Source: an uncultured Eubacteriales bacterium
GTDB lineage: Bacteria; Bacillota; Clostridia; Oscillospirales; CAG-272
NCBI GenBank assembly: GCA_900546695.1
Contig: URDX01000009.1
Span: 4,978-68,977 of the forward strand
DNA length: 64,000 bases
Reading direction: 5' to 3'
How positions within the stretch are numbered: position 1 is the stretch's first letter; the number at the start of each line of letters is the position of its first letter. Shown piece by piece: positions 51,325 through 60,052 of the stretch. The notes under the pieces are model-generated. The model was not told the origin of the DNA. It searched no databases and saw only the letters and a program-made list of their open reading frames with translations. The translations under genes and the position numbers were made by a program.

Positions 51325-53114
51325 GCCTGTACCCCCTCTCCGTTTGTTTCGGTATCCGAGATGTCTTTATCCGTTACGCTTTTGCACGCTGCACGGCGCT
51401 TGATGCTCTCCCTTTCTTCGGGAAACTGAGAGCAATAGATGTCGCGGTAGACCTCACAGCCTTCAAGCAGCTGCTCATGAGTGCCCCTGCCGACGAGTCT
51501 TCCGTTATCGAGCACAAGTATCATATCCGAATCGCGAACGCATGCGATGCGCTGCGAGACGATGAACGTAGTTGAGCCGCGGCGCGCACGCAGTGCGCGG
51601 CGGAGCGCAGCGTCGGTCGCGTAGTCGAGTGCGCTTGAGCTGTCGTCAAGAACAAGAATCTTCGGCTGCTTGACGAGCGCGCGTGCAACCGTCAGCCGCT
51701 GACGCTGACCGCCCGAGAAGTTCCGCCCGTTCTGCTCAACAGTGCTGTCGAGCCCGCCGGGCTTGCCCTCTACTATCTCTTTTGCCTGTGCGGTCGCGAG
51801 CGCATCCCACAGCTGCTCATCGGTCGCCTTTTCGTCGCCGAACAACAGATTTTCGCGTATCGTGCCGCTGAACAGCATCGCCTTCTGCGGAACGACTCCG
51901 ACGGCATCCGCAAGCGCGGCACGCGAATATTCGCACGCATTACGCCCGCCTATTGTGACGCTGCCGTCCGTCGCGTCGTAAAAGCGCGGTATCAGATTGA
52001 CAAGCGTCGTTTTACCGCTGCCCGTACCGCCGATAATGCCGACGGTCGAGCCGTCGGGGGCGCTGAAGCTTATGCCGTCAAGGCTCGGTGCGCCCGCACC
52101 GCGATAGGTAAACGAAACATTGTCAAACACAACGTCTCCGCTCGATATCCTGTCTGCGGGTGAATCGCTGTATTTCATGTCCGGCTCGACCGCAAGCACA
52201 TCGGCAACTCTGCCCGCGCATGCGAGCGAGCGGTTAAGCGTTATGATAAGCGATGCGAGCTTGATTAGCTCGACGATTATCTGCAGCATGTAGTTGTACA
52301 GTGCAACGACCTCGCCCTGTGCGAGCGAGCCGAGCTCTACACGCACAGCCGCCTCACGGATGAGAAAGACGGCAGCAAGGTTGATAAGAACATATGTCAC
52401 GGGATTGAGCAGGGCGGAGAGCCTTCCGACAAAGAGATTAAGCGCTGTAAGATCACGGTTGCTCTTGTCGAACTCTGCGATCTCGCTCTCCTCACGACAG
52501 AATGCACGTATAACGCGCACACCCGAAAGATTTTCGCGGGTCAGCCGCGTAACACGGTCAAGTCCCGACTGAGCACGCCCGAAAAGCGGTATGCTGACCT
52601 TCATAATAAGGAAGGTAACGGTGAACAGCACGGGCACGGTAACCGCAAATATCAGCGCGCAGCGGACATTTATGGTAAACGCCATAACCGTGCAGCCGAG
52701 CACGATAAACGGGCTGCGCAGCAGCAGACGCAGACCCATATTCAGACCGTTCTGCACCTGATTGATGTCGCCCGAAAGACGGGTTATCAGCGTATCGCTG
52801 CCTGCGGTATCGAGGTCGGAATATGAAAATTTCTGAATGTGCGAGAAGAGCGCGCAGCGCAGCTTTCCCGCAAAGCCGACGCTCGCCCGCGCAGAGAAAA
52901 ACTGCGCAACGACGGTGCATGTCAGCCCGATTACCGCCATTGCGATAAGCACGCCGAAATAGATAAACACGGTGCGCTTGCTGTCGCCGCCGTCTATCAT
53001 ACGTGCAACGGCGAGCGGAACGAGCAGGTCGAATATTGCTTCAAGCAGCTTGAAGAGCGGGGCGAGAATACTTTCCTTTCGGTATTCGCGCAGATACGGC
53101 AGCAGTCGTTTCAT
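51321..53114 (-). CDS. ABC exporter half-transporter, degenerate catalytic site
   Basis: This 597-residue protein is the first gene of the exporter operon. Membrane domain about 15-305; NBD about 335-575 with Walker A IGGTGSGKTTL, Q-loop VVPQKAMLFSG, canonical signature NFSGGQRQRL, and Walker B ILVLDDSSSALD. The catalytic Glu is replaced by Asp, and the switch His is Gln (VSQRIACV). Because the partner has a degenerate signature and an intact Glu, one composite ATP site is hydrolytic and the other is degenerate. This is the standard asymmetric exporter design. It is divergent from a LysR-type gene. Confidence 0.9.
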   Translation of the reverse strand: MKRLLPYLREYRKESILAPLFKLLEAIFDLLVPLAVARMIDGGDSKRTVFIYFGVLIAMAVIGLTCTVVAQFFSARASVGFAGKLRCALFSHIQKFSYSDLDTAGSDTLITRLSGDINQVQNGLNMGLRLLLRSPFIVLGCTVMAFTINVRCALIFAVTVPVLFTVTFLIMKVSIPLFGRAQSGLDRVTRLTRENLSGVRVIRAFCREESEIAEFDKSNRDLTALNLFVGRLSALLNPVTYVLINLAAVFLIREAAVRVELGSLAQGEVVALYNYMLQIIVELIKLASLIITLNRSLACAGRVADVLAVEPDMKYSDSPADRISSGDVVFDNVSFTYRGAGAPSLDGISFSAPDGSTVGIIGGTGSGKTTLVNLIPRFYDATDGSVTIGGRNACEYSRAALADAVGVVPQKAMLFSGTIRENLLFGDEKATDEQLWDALATAQAKEIVEGKPGGLDSTVEQNGRNFSGGQRQRLTVARALVKQPKILVLDDSSSALDYATDAALRRALRARRGSTTFIVSQRIACVRDSDMILVLDNGRLVGRGTHEQLLEGCEVYRDIYCSQFPEERESIKRRAACKSVTDKDISDTETNGEGVQA

Positions 53115-53177
53115 GTCATAGCCTTTCCGTGTTGCCCATACGGCAGCCGCGCCGACGGGTCGATTTTGATTTAAGTA

Positions 53178-53206
53178 TTGACAAATTCATTATAACACAT
53201 TATACT
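53178..53206 (+). promoter_or_regulatory. Promoter for the LysR-type regulator, overlapping the exporter control region
   Basis: TTGACA (53178-53183), 17 bp, TATACT (53201-53206). The 153-bp divergent region also holds minus-strand TATAAT boxes (53194-53189, 53204-53199), so the two promoters overlap. Confidence 0.72.
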
Positions 53207-53267
53207 CAATACAGATAATATTGTTTTTGTTTATTAGAAATATAATTTATATATAACGAGGTGCGGT

Positions 53268-54143
53268 ATGGAGCTCAGGCAGCTGGAATATTTCGTAAAG
53301 ATAGCCGATACGGGCAGCATAAACGAGGCGGCGCGCAAGCTGAACATGTCGCAGCCGCCGCTCAGCTATTCGCTGCGTCAGCTCGAGGGTGAGCTCGGTG
53401 CGGAGCTGTTCACACGGAGCGCAAAGGGGGTAGAGCTTACCGCTGCGGGCAGGCTGCTGTACGAGCGGGCAGAAAATCTGCTCGAGTTTGCGCATTCGAC
53501 AAAGCGCGAGGTGAGCGAAGCGGGGAAACGGCGGGTGCTGCGGATAGGTATAACGTCGTCGACAGTGCCTACGGTGCTGCCGTTTATATCCGAATTTGTG
53601 CGCCGCAGCCCCGATGTCAGCTTTGAGGTGCACGACGGCTCAAGCTACACTTTGCTGCAGCTGCTGCTCGACGGCATAATAGATATATCGGTCGCGCGCA
53701 CCCCACTGCGGCTCGATGCTGTCGACGTGCTGACCCTATCGCATGAGCCGATGCTTGCAGTTTCACCCACAGGCTCTCCGCTGAGCTGCGGTGCGGAATG
53801 TTGTCTGCCCGACCTTATCGGCAGACCGCTGATAATCTATCGCCGCTACGAGGAGCTTATAATGTCGGCTTTTGCCGCACGCGGGCTCTCGCCCGAGGTA
53901 TTTTGCGTCTGCGACGATGCGCGCGACGCTATGCTGTGGGTCGGCGCGGGACTTGCTACCGCGGTATTTCCCGCATCCATGCGCAGCATGTGCCGTGGGC
54001 TTGATATAAAAACGCTCTACGAGCCGTCGCTTGAGACCGAAACGCTGCTTATAACAAAGCGCGGCGGCACGACCGCACCGCTTGCGCGCGATCTGCTTGC
54101 CGTTTGCTGCGATATGCTTGAACGGAGCGGGGCACGTCGGTGA
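53268..54143 (+). CDS. LysR-family transcriptional regulator
   Basis: This 291-residue protein has a winged HTH domain (1-65: LRQLEYFVKIADTGSINEAA, LNMSQPPLSYSLRQLEGELG, LFTRSAKGVELTAAG) and a linker helix. The effector domain (about 90-285) has the periplasmic-binding fold: LRIGITSSTVPTVLPFISEF, DGIIDISVARTPL. It is divergent from the ABC exporter pair, the usual arrangement for autoregulation and control of the neighbour, so it probably senses an exporter substrate. The effector is unknown. Confidence 0.9.
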   Translation: MELRQLEYFVKIADTGSINEAARKLNMSQPPLSYSLRQLEGELGAELFTRSAKGVELTAAGRLLYERAENLLEFAHSTKREVSEAGKRRVLRIGITSSTVPTVLPFISEFVRRSPDVSFEVHDGSSYTLLQLLLDGIIDISVARTPLRLDAVDVLTLSHEPMLAVSPTGSPLSCGAECCLPDLIGRPLIIYRRYEELIMSAFAARGLSPEVFCVCDDARDAMLWVGAGLATAVFPASMRSMCRGLDIKTLYEPSLETETLLITKRGGTTAPLARDLLAVCCDMLERSGARR

Positions 54144-54635
54144 TTTTGAGACGTCTCGCGGCGATGATATTCAGCGTGTCGACTCCAAGCGCAGTGCACG
54201 GTGATGCTCCGAGCGGAGCGCATGGCGATACGCTGAGCATAGTAGTGCGAAACTCCGTGCAGAGGACTTTCGGCGCTTTTATGCAGTGTGCGGTAATGCC
54301 TTAAAACAGTGAGCGGCGCAGCTGCTTCTGTAACCGAGCGCATTATTTCCCGGGAAATACCCGAAAAAGGAAGCTTTCCCGATATCGGAAATTACCCGCA
54401 CGGTGTGCGTGTTCGCAGCATACGCGACATTGCGGGCGGAATTATTAATATTTCTTTTTTTGACACAAAAATCGGGCAAAGGGCTTGCATCGACGGAGCA
54501 AATGATATATAATAACACAGGATTGGGCGCTTGCGCGGTACTGTCTGCCGCGACACGCTCGGTCAGTCCGTCACTGTAATTTATGATACATATTTATATG
54601 AGAGGATTTCGCTGTACGGCGAAAACGGGATTCTA
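54144..54635. other. Intergenic region upstream of the E2-like gene
   Basis: These 492 bp hold no convincing gene. They contain a 16-bp perfect palindrome at 54344-54359, the promoter at 54485-54513, and a GCTCC/GGAGC mini-hairpin near 54208. Confidence 0.5.
54485..54513 (+). promoter_or_regulatory. Promoter for the E2-like/acyl-CoA synthetase operon
   Basis: TTGCAT (54485-54490), 17 bp, TATAAT (54508-54513). The start would be near 54520, about 115 nt before the ATG. Confidence 0.62.
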
Positions 54636-55508
54636 ATGTCAGCTAAGAGATTCGGCGATCGCAAGGACGGAAGACTGCTCCGCGATCTTGATTCGATGCA
54701 CATCATAGTGCCGCATATCCTGCCAAACCGCGCGGATAACGAGGCATTCATCTCCGAACAGCTAGATCTGAGCGCTGCGGAGGAATATCTTGCACGGCGA
54801 AACGAGGGAAACGAGGGCTACAAATACAACATATTTCAGCTGATAGTTACGGCTATGCTTCGCACCGTCATGCTGCGCCCGAAAATGAACCGCTTTATCG
54901 TAAACAACAATATCTACGAGCGCAACGAGCTCACGGCGGCATTCGTCGTAAAGAAGCAGTTCTCGGATGCATCGGGTGAGGCGCTTGCATTTATTCACGC
55001 GCATCCCGATGATACACTTGATACCGTTCATTCGGAGATAGAGCGTATCGTTACCGAGTGCAGAGACGTGAAGAAGAACGATGCATCTACCGAGAGCATG
55101 AACATCATATCTAAGATACCGCGCCCCGTTATGCGGATATTGCTCAGCTTTATGAGATTTCTCGACCGTCACGGTTGGGTACCGAAGGGGCTCATCGCGA
55201 GCGACCCGCAGTATTCGACGGTAATGCTGTCGAATCTCGGCTCGATAAAGCTCCATGCGGGCTATCACCACCTGACAAACTGGGGTACGAATTCGTTTTT
55301 CGTCGTTATAGGCGAAAAGAAAAAGCGCCCGTTTTACGATGACGAAGGAAACGTCGAGATGCGCATGAGCATTGACCTCGGGCTTACTGTCGACGAACGT
55401 ATAGCCGACGGCTATTATTTCTCGCGCTCGGTGCGTCTGATGCGCCATCTGCTTGAAAACCCCGAGCTGCTTGAACAGCCGCTCTCGAAGGAGGTCGATT
55501 ATCAATGA
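54636..55508 (+). CDS. E2/CAT-fold acyltransferase-like protein without the catalytic His
   Basis: This protein has 290 residues from MSAKRFGDRKDGRLL (54636); the 35 codons upstream lack a good start. The sequence follows the catalytic domain of dihydrolipoamide acyltransferases (2-oxoacid_dh): NIFQLIVTAMLRTVMLRPKMN, ELTAAFVVKKQFSD, and the C-terminal DLGLTVDERIADGYYFSRSV. The usual motif there is DHRxxDG; here DER replaces DHR, so the catalytic His is a Glu while Asp-Gly remains. There is no lipoyl domain and no E1/E3 gene nearby, so it is not a pyruvate dehydrogenase part. It overlaps the acyl-CoA synthetase gene by 4 nt and probably works with it on a thioester, perhaps in lipid or glycan acylation; this is inference. 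Confidence 0.75.
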   Translation: MSAKRFGDRKDGRLLRDLDSMHIIVPHILPNRADNEAFISEQLDLSAAEEYLARRNEGNEGYKYNIFQLIVTAMLRTVMLRPKMNRFIVNNNIYERNELTAAFVVKKQFSDASGEALAFIHAHPDDTLDTVHSEIERIVTECRDVKKNDASTESMNIISKIPRPVMRILLSFMRFLDRHGWVPKGLIASDPQYSTVMLSNLGSIKLHAGYHHLTNWGTNSFFVVIGEKKKRPFYDDEGNVEMRMSIDLGLTVDERIADGYYFSRSVRLMRHLLENPELLEQPLSKEVDYQ

Positions 55509-57604
55509 AGTTTGAGATACCTCAGGCACCCATTGCCGTAAGGACTCCGTGGAAGGGGCATCTCGGCGGAGTTCCGATGCATCTTGACTATTTCGCGGGT
55601 TCGATGTTCGAGGCTGTTGAGGCGATAGCACGTAAGTATCCGCGCGCGATTGCATTTGATTTTATGGGTAGGGGTCAGACCTACTCGCATCTTGTCGAGA
55701 TGGTGCACTCATGCGCGCGTTCGCTGCGCACCATAGGCGTACGCGAAGGCGACAGGGTAACTATCGCCATGCCGAACTGCCCGCAGGCGATATACATGTT
55801 CTATGCCGTCAACCTTATCGGCGGTATTGCTAACATGGTACATCCGCTCTCTGCGGAAAAGGAGATAGAGTTCTATCTGTGCGAGTCGGGCAGCGTTACT
55901 GCGGTAACGCTCGACCAGTTTTACGGAAAGTTCGAGCGTATCAGACAGAACACCCCGCTCGTCAACATCGTTATTGCAAGCATAAAGGATGAGCTCTCCA
56001 ATCCTCTCCGTACAGGCTACATGCTCACGGAGGGCAGAAAGATTGCAAAGATACCCGACGACGCACCCATCATCCGTTGGAAGGAATTTATGCGCCTCGG
56101 TAAGAGCTGCTTCTATAACTACCGTGTCAAGCGCAAGGCGACCGACCCCGCCGTCATCCTTTATTCGGGCGGCACGACGGGAACGACAAAGGGCATCGTG
56201 CTGACGAATCTTAACTTCAACGCGCTCGGACAGCAGGTCATCGCCGCAAATCCGATGTTTCGCCCCGGCGATACCATGCTCGCAGCGATGCCGCTTTTCC
56301 ACGGCTTCGGTCTCGGCGTGTGCATACACACTATGCTCTCGCAGGGCGGCAGATGCCTGCTTGTCCCCCGCTTTACCGCAAAGAGCTATGCAAAGCTGCT
56401 GATAAAGTACAGATGTAATTTTATCGCGGGCGTTCCTACGCTCTATGAAGCGCTGCTGCGTCTGCCGACAATGGACGGCGCGGACCTGTCCTGTCTCAAG
56501 GGTGTTTTCTCGGGCGGCGACTCGCTCTCCGTCGAGCTTAAAAAGAAGCTTGACCGCTTCCTCTACGACCACAAGAGCGTTATTCAGGTGCGTGAGGGCT
56601 ACGGCACGACCGAAACGGTCACCGCATGCTGCCTGACCCCGCCGCATATGTTCAAGGAGGGAAGCATCGGAGTACCGTTCCCCGATACGTATATCAAGAT
56701 AGTCGACCGCGAGAGCGGCGATGAGGTACCGTACGGCGAGGAGGGCGAGATACTGCTCGCGGGTCCTACCGTTATGAAGGAATATATGAACCATCCCGAC
56801 GAGACCGTGCAGACGCTCCGCGTGGGCGAAGACGGTCTGACATGGGTCCACACAGGCGACCTCGGTATAATGGATTCGGAGGGCTTTGTCTACTTTCGCG
56901 GCAGAGCAAAGAGAATGATAATCACGTCGGGCTATAACGTTTATCCCGGTCAGATAGAGAACATTCTCGACGCGCATGACAGCGTACAGATGAGCTGTGT
57001 TATCGGCGTGCCCGATCCGTATAAAATGCAGAAGGTAAAGGCATTCGTTAAACTCGCTGCGGGCGTACCCGCAAACGATGAGACAAAGCAGATGCTGCTC
57101 TCCTACTGCCGCAAGAACATCGCAAAGTACGCTATGCCGTACGATATCGAGTTCCGCGAGGATATGCCGAAAACGCTTGTCGGTAAGGTCGCATATCGCA
57201 AGCTCGAGGAGGAAGAGACGGCTCGCATCGCCGCAGCGGCGAATGCAGATGCAGCCGCTTCCGCCGCCGTGCCCGCCGCGAAGGATAATAACGGCGGAAA
57301 GGGCAAAAACAGCGCAAAGGGCAAAAACAGCGCAAAGGACAAGAACGGCGCAAAGAACAAAAAGGACGGAAAGAGCAAGCACCGTTTTTTTGATAAGACT
57401 GCGTCCGACAGCGCTGCGCCCACGTCCGAGAAGCCCGCATCCGATGCCGCATCTGCACACGAGCAGCCTGCCGTGACATTTGTCGCGTCTGAGCAGCCCG
57501 CAGAGGCTTCCGACCGCGAGACAGTACACACGGACGGAGAGACAGCAGGCACCGACAGGAGCGAGACCGCACATGCGAGCGGCGATGCTGACGGCAAAAA
57601 ATAA
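55505..57604 (+). CDS. AMP-forming acyl-CoA synthetase with disordered C-terminal tail
   Basis: This 699-residue protein belongs to the ANL adenylating superfamily. The ATP loop is ILYSGGTTGTTKGIVLTNL (about 217-235), A5 is REGYGTTETVTACCL, A7 is WVHTGDLGIMD, A8 is FRGRAKRMIITSGYNVYPGQ and the catalytic Lys is in KTLVGKVAYRKLE (about 559-571). It activates a carboxylic acid, likely a fatty acid, to acyl-AMP and acyl-CoA. The last about 120 residues are an unusual tail: first Lys/Asn/Gly repeats (KGKNSA), then an Ala/Ser/Glu/Thr-rich acidic segment. Its ATG overlaps the stop of the E2-like gene, so the two are translated together. Confidence 0.88.
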   Translation: MKFEIPQAPIAVRTPWKGHLGGVPMHLDYFAGSMFEAVEAIARKYPRAIAFDFMGRGQTYSHLVEMVHSCARSLRTIGVREGDRVTIAMPNCPQAIYMFYAVNLIGGIANMVHPLSAEKEIEFYLCESGSVTAVTLDQFYGKFERIRQNTPLVNIVIASIKDELSNPLRTGYMLTEGRKIAKIPDDAPIIRWKEFMRLGKSCFYNYRVKRKATDPAVILYSGGTTGTTKGIVLTNLNFNALGQQVIAANPMFRPGDTMLAAMPLFHGFGLGVCIHTMLSQGGRCLLVPRFTAKSYAKLLIKYRCNFIAGVPTLYEALLRLPTMDGADLSCLKGVFSGGDSLSVELKKKLDRFLYDHKSVIQVREGYGTTETVTACCLTPPHMFKEGSIGVPFPDTYIKIVDRESGDEVPYGEEGEILLAGPTVMKEYMNHPDETVQTLRVGEDGLTWVHTGDLGIMDSEGFVYFRGRAKRMIITSGYNVYPGQIENILDAHDSVQMSCVIGVPDPYKMQKVKAFVKLAAGVPANDETKQMLLSYCRKNIAKYAMPYDIEFREDMPKTLVGKVAYRKLEEEETARIAAAANADAAASAAVPAAKDNNGGKGKNSAKGKNSAKDKNGAKNKKDGKSKHRFFDKTASDSAAPTSEKPASDAASAHEQPAVTFVASEQPAEASDRETVHTDGETAGTDRSETAHASGDADGKK
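57299..57370 (+). repeat. Four tandem 18-bp units encoding the Lys-rich tail
   Basis: Units AAGGGCAAAAACAGCGCA at 57299-57316 and 57317-57334 are identical; 57335-57352 and 57353-57370 are diverged copies. Each encodes KGKNSA-like hexapeptides and suggests slippage growth. Confidence 0.85.
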
Positions 57605-57686
57605 ATAACGTTTATATCCGAGCGCTGTCGCCGGTTATAATATAAAAAGGCAATACTATTGCAGTATAAGAAAGGATATTTTCATT

Positions 57687-58760
57687 ATGGAAAGACTCAG
57701 AGTAGGTATCGTCGGACTCGGCGGTATGGGTAACGTACACTCCGACTCCTGGAGGGAGAACCCCCGTGCCGACATTATCGCAATGTGTGATATCAAGCCC
57801 GAGAAGTGCGACGAGTACATCAAGCGCACCCACATCGAGGATCAGGGTATCAAGGTATACATTGACTTCAAGGAGATGATCGAGAAGGAGCAACTCGACG
57901 TTGTCGACATCGCAACCCCTAACGATATGCACTCCGTTATCGCCGTTTACGCTCTCGAGCACGGCATCAATGTATTCTGTGAGAAGCCCGACGCTATCAA
58001 CGCTGCCGAGCAGAAGAAGATGAAGGATGCTTCCGAAAAGAACGGCAAGCTCCTTATGTGCATGCGCAACAACCGTTACTACCCCAACTCGCAGTTCCTC
58101 AAGAAGTACATCGCCGACGGCAAGTGCGGCGAGATCTACTGCGGACGCTGCGGATGGATCCGTCGCCGCGGTATCCCCGGAAAGGGCGGCTGGTTCACCA
58201 CTAAGGCTCGTTCGGGCGGCGGTCCTCTGATCGACCTCGGCGTTCACATGATCGACCTCTCCATCTGGCTCATGGGTAACCCCACTCCCGTTGCCGTTTC
58301 GGGCTGCACCTACACCAAGTTTGCAAACGATGAGGCTGAGAGCGATTCCGAGCACTCTAAGTTCGGTGAAGCTGTTGCAGACGGTACCTTCGACGTTGAG
58401 GACCTTGCAATGGGCTTCATCCGCTTTGACAACGGCTCCTGCCTCCAGTTCGAGTTCAGCTGGGCATCGAACATCGAGGAGGAGAAGCGTTTCGTAGAGC
58501 TCCGCGGTACAAAGGCAGGCTTTACATGGGGCGACGACGGCTCTGTTAAGATCTTCGGCGAGGAAGAGGGTCAGCTCGTTGACGAGAAGCCCGAGCTCCC
58601 CGAAATGGGCAACGGTCACGACCGCGCTATCCGTCACTTTTCCGAGATTCTGCTTGACGGCAGAGCTCCCGACTATGTACCTCAGCAGGGTCTTAACATG
58701 ATTAAGATTCTCGACGGTATCTACGAGTCCGCAAGAACAGGCAAGGAAGTTCTTCTTTGA
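57687..58760 (+). CDS. Gfo/Idh/MocA family NAD(P)-dependent oxidoreductase
   Basis: This 357-residue protein has Rossmann motif RVGIVGLGGMGNVHSDSW (about 5-22), the EKP motif in NVFCEKPDAINAAE (about 97) with the catalytic Lys, and the substrate-domain signature SGGGPLIDLGVHMIDLSIWL (about 178-197) with Asp/His. It oxidises or reduces a sugar, inositol or related polyol. Codon use is highly biased to C/T-ending optimal codons, more than its neighbours, which suggests strong expression. It starts after AAAGGA and ends at a terminator. Confidence 0.9.
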   Translation: MERLRVGIVGLGGMGNVHSDSWRENPRADIIAMCDIKPEKCDEYIKRTHIEDQGIKVYIDFKEMIEKEQLDVVDIATPNDMHSVIAVYALEHGINVFCEKPDAINAAEQKKMKDASEKNGKLLMCMRNNRYYPNSQFLKKYIADGKCGEIYCGRCGWIRRRGIPGKGGWFTTKARSGGGPLIDLGVHMIDLSIWLMGNPTPVAVSGCTYTKFANDEAESDSEHSKFGEAVADGTFDVEDLAMGFIRFDNGSCLQFEFSWASNIEEEKRFVELRGTKAGFTWGDDGSVKIFGEEEGQLVDEKPELPEMGNGHDRAIRHFSEILLDGRAPDYVPQQGLNMIKILDGIYESARTGKEVLL

Positions 58761-58787
58761 TTTGCGACAGTTTTCGCTGACAATATG

Positions 58788-58813
58788 CGGCAGTGCGATT
58801 TTTCGCACTGCCG
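58788..58813 (+). terminator. Terminator of the Gfo/Idh/MocA gene
   Basis: CGGCAGTGCGA (58788-58798) pairs with TCGCACTGCCG (58803-58813) across TTTT, followed by TGTTTATTT. Confidence 0.85.
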
Positions 58814-58878
58814 TGTTTATTTCAGGCGGAGCGACGTACTTCCGCCCGGATGAACGGCACCATACCGCGATAAAGATA

Positions 58879-58909
58879 AAACCGAGACAGCTCATGACCG
58901 TCTCGGTTT
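58879..58909 (-). terminator. Terminator of the DtxR-type gene
   Basis: AAACCGAGAC (58879-58889) pairs with GTCTCGGTTT (58900-58909). On the minus strand it is followed by TATCTTTATC. Confidence 0.7.
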
Positions 58910-59066
58910 CTTAGTACTATTTTATTGCATGTAATGCGCACGGCTATATCGTGTGTTATCACTGCATATCTTTTTTGTGCGGTATTGCTGCGCACCTCTG
59001 TTGTACGTTATTGTCATACGTTTTAATTGTGCGTTATTGCCGAATGTTTTCTGCTCAAAGCGCGGC

Positions 59067-59564
59067 TTACTTTGCTTTTCCCGCACGCTTAGCCTTTGCA
59101 GTCGTTACCGTGCCGTGATGCTCGGGCTCGCTCTCGTGTGCGGCTGCATCGTCATTTTCATCCGCAACCTCATCGTGCGGCAGGGCGGGGAGTGTCACGC
59201 CGTTTTCGGTCAGATGACGCTTGATAGCGTTAAAGCTCTTATCGCTTATGTAGTGCTCCATGCGGCATGCGTCGTTTGCGGCGGTCCCCTTGTCAACGCC
59301 GAGACCGAGCAGCATTTCGGTAAGCACGGTATGACGCTCATAGATATGCTCTGCGGTTGCCCTGCCGCTTGCCGTCAGGGTGATAAAGCCGTTTTCGTCT
59401 ACAGTAATATATCCGCCGCGGCGGAGAATACCTATCGCGCGGCTTACAGAGGGCTTTGAAAAGCCCATATAGTCAACAATGTTTACCGCTCTGAGCTTGG
59501 ATGTCTTGTGTGAGAGGATGAATATCGTCTCAAGATACATCTCTCTTGATTCATGAATGGGCAT
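59067..59564 (-). CDS. DtxR/MntR-family metal-dependent repressor
   Basis: This 165-residue protein starts at MPIHESREMYLETI (59564). The winged HTH (about 5-65: LETIFILSHKTSKLRAVNIV, MGFSKPSVSRAIGILRRGGY, GFITLTASGRATAEHI) is followed by the dimerisation/metal domain with HTVLTEMLLGLGVDKGTA and CRMEHYISDKSF, which carry the His, Glu and Cys type ligands of DtxR proteins. A Lys/Ala-rich tail with an His/Glu patch replaces the SH3-like domain. It is divergent from feoA, and DtxR-like dyads sit at the feo start site, so it very likely represses iron uptake when Fe2+ is high. Confidence 0.88.
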   Translation of the reverse strand: MPIHESREMYLETIFILSHKTSKLRAVNIVDYMGFSKPSVSRAIGILRRGGYITVDENGFITLTASGRATAEHIYERHTVLTEMLLGLGVDKGTAANDACRMEHYISDKSFNAIKRHLTENGVTLPALPHDEVADENDDAAAHESEPEHHGTVTTAKAKRAGKAK

Positions 59565-59616
59565 TGCGGTACCAACCTTTCTTCGGAGTACGGCAGCCCG
59601 CCTCCGTCTTTGTATA

Positions 59617-59645
59617 ATCATAACACAAACGGGCGGATAAATCAA
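59617..59645 (-). promoter_or_regulatory. Promoter for the DtxR-type gene
   Basis: On the minus strand TTGATT (59645-59640), 17 bp, TATGAT (59622-59617). Confidence 0.6.
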
Positions 59646-59690
59646 GAACGATTCGTAAAAAATTATTCCTACAAAAAAATCACAAAACCC

Positions 59691-59719
59691 TTGACAAGTT
59701 AGCCATAGACAACTATAAT
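59691..59719 (+). promoter_or_regulatory. Promoter for the feo operon
   Basis: TTGACA (59691-59696), 17 bp, TATAAT (59714-59719). A half-site GTTAGCC lies inside the spacer (59698-59704). Confidence 0.88.
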
Positions 59720-59726
59720 ATAGTAC

Positions 59727-59744
59727 GGTTAGTCGGGACTAACC
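59727..59744. promoter_or_regulatory. DtxR-type operator 1
   Basis: A perfect dyad GGTTAGTC-GG-GACTAACC covers the expected transcription start. It resembles the DtxR/IdeR/MntR consensus TTAGGTTAGSCTAACCTAA. Confidence 0.75.
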
Positions 59745-59762
59745 ATACTTTTATGATGCAAT

Positions 59763-59778
59763 GTTAGCCTCAGCTAAC
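59763..59778. promoter_or_regulatory. DtxR-type operator 2
   Basis: A second dyad, GTTAGC-CTCA-GCTAAC, lies 18 bp after the first in the feo leader. Confidence 0.6.
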
Positions 59779-59807
59779 GCAGCAATCGTCGCGAGGTGAA
59801 GAAATTA

Positions 59808-60020
59808 ATGATGCCACTCAATCTTGCCGATATGGGCGAGCCTCAGATTGTAAAGAAGATAGGCGGGACGCCTGAGGTGAAGAAGCACCTTACCGATCTC
59901 GGCTTTACGGTCGGCGGTGAGGTAAGCCTTGTAAGCATGCTCGGCGGAAACGTTATAGTCAAGGTCAAGGAATCGCGCGTAGCGATAAGCGACGAGCTTG
60001 CCCGAAAGATAATGGTTTAA
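59808..60020 (+). CDS. feoA: FeoA, first copy
   Basis: This 70-residue protein starts at ATG 59808 (MMPLNLADMGEPQ), 9 nt after GAGGTG; a GTG at 59796 inside that site is rejected. The SH3-like FeoA fold is shown by VKKIGGTPEVKKHLTDLGFT, GGEVSLVSMLGGNVIVKVKE and SRVAISDELARKIMV. FeoA is a small cytosolic partner that regulates FeoB GTPase. It is the first gene of the operon. Having two FeoA genes is common in Clostridia. Confidence 0.9.
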   Translation: MMPLNLADMGEPQIVKKIGGTPEVKKHLTDLGFTVGGEVSLVSMLGGNVIVKVKESRVAISDELARKIMV

Positions 60021-60052
60021 ATTTATATTTACATATAGGAGGAACACAAGCA

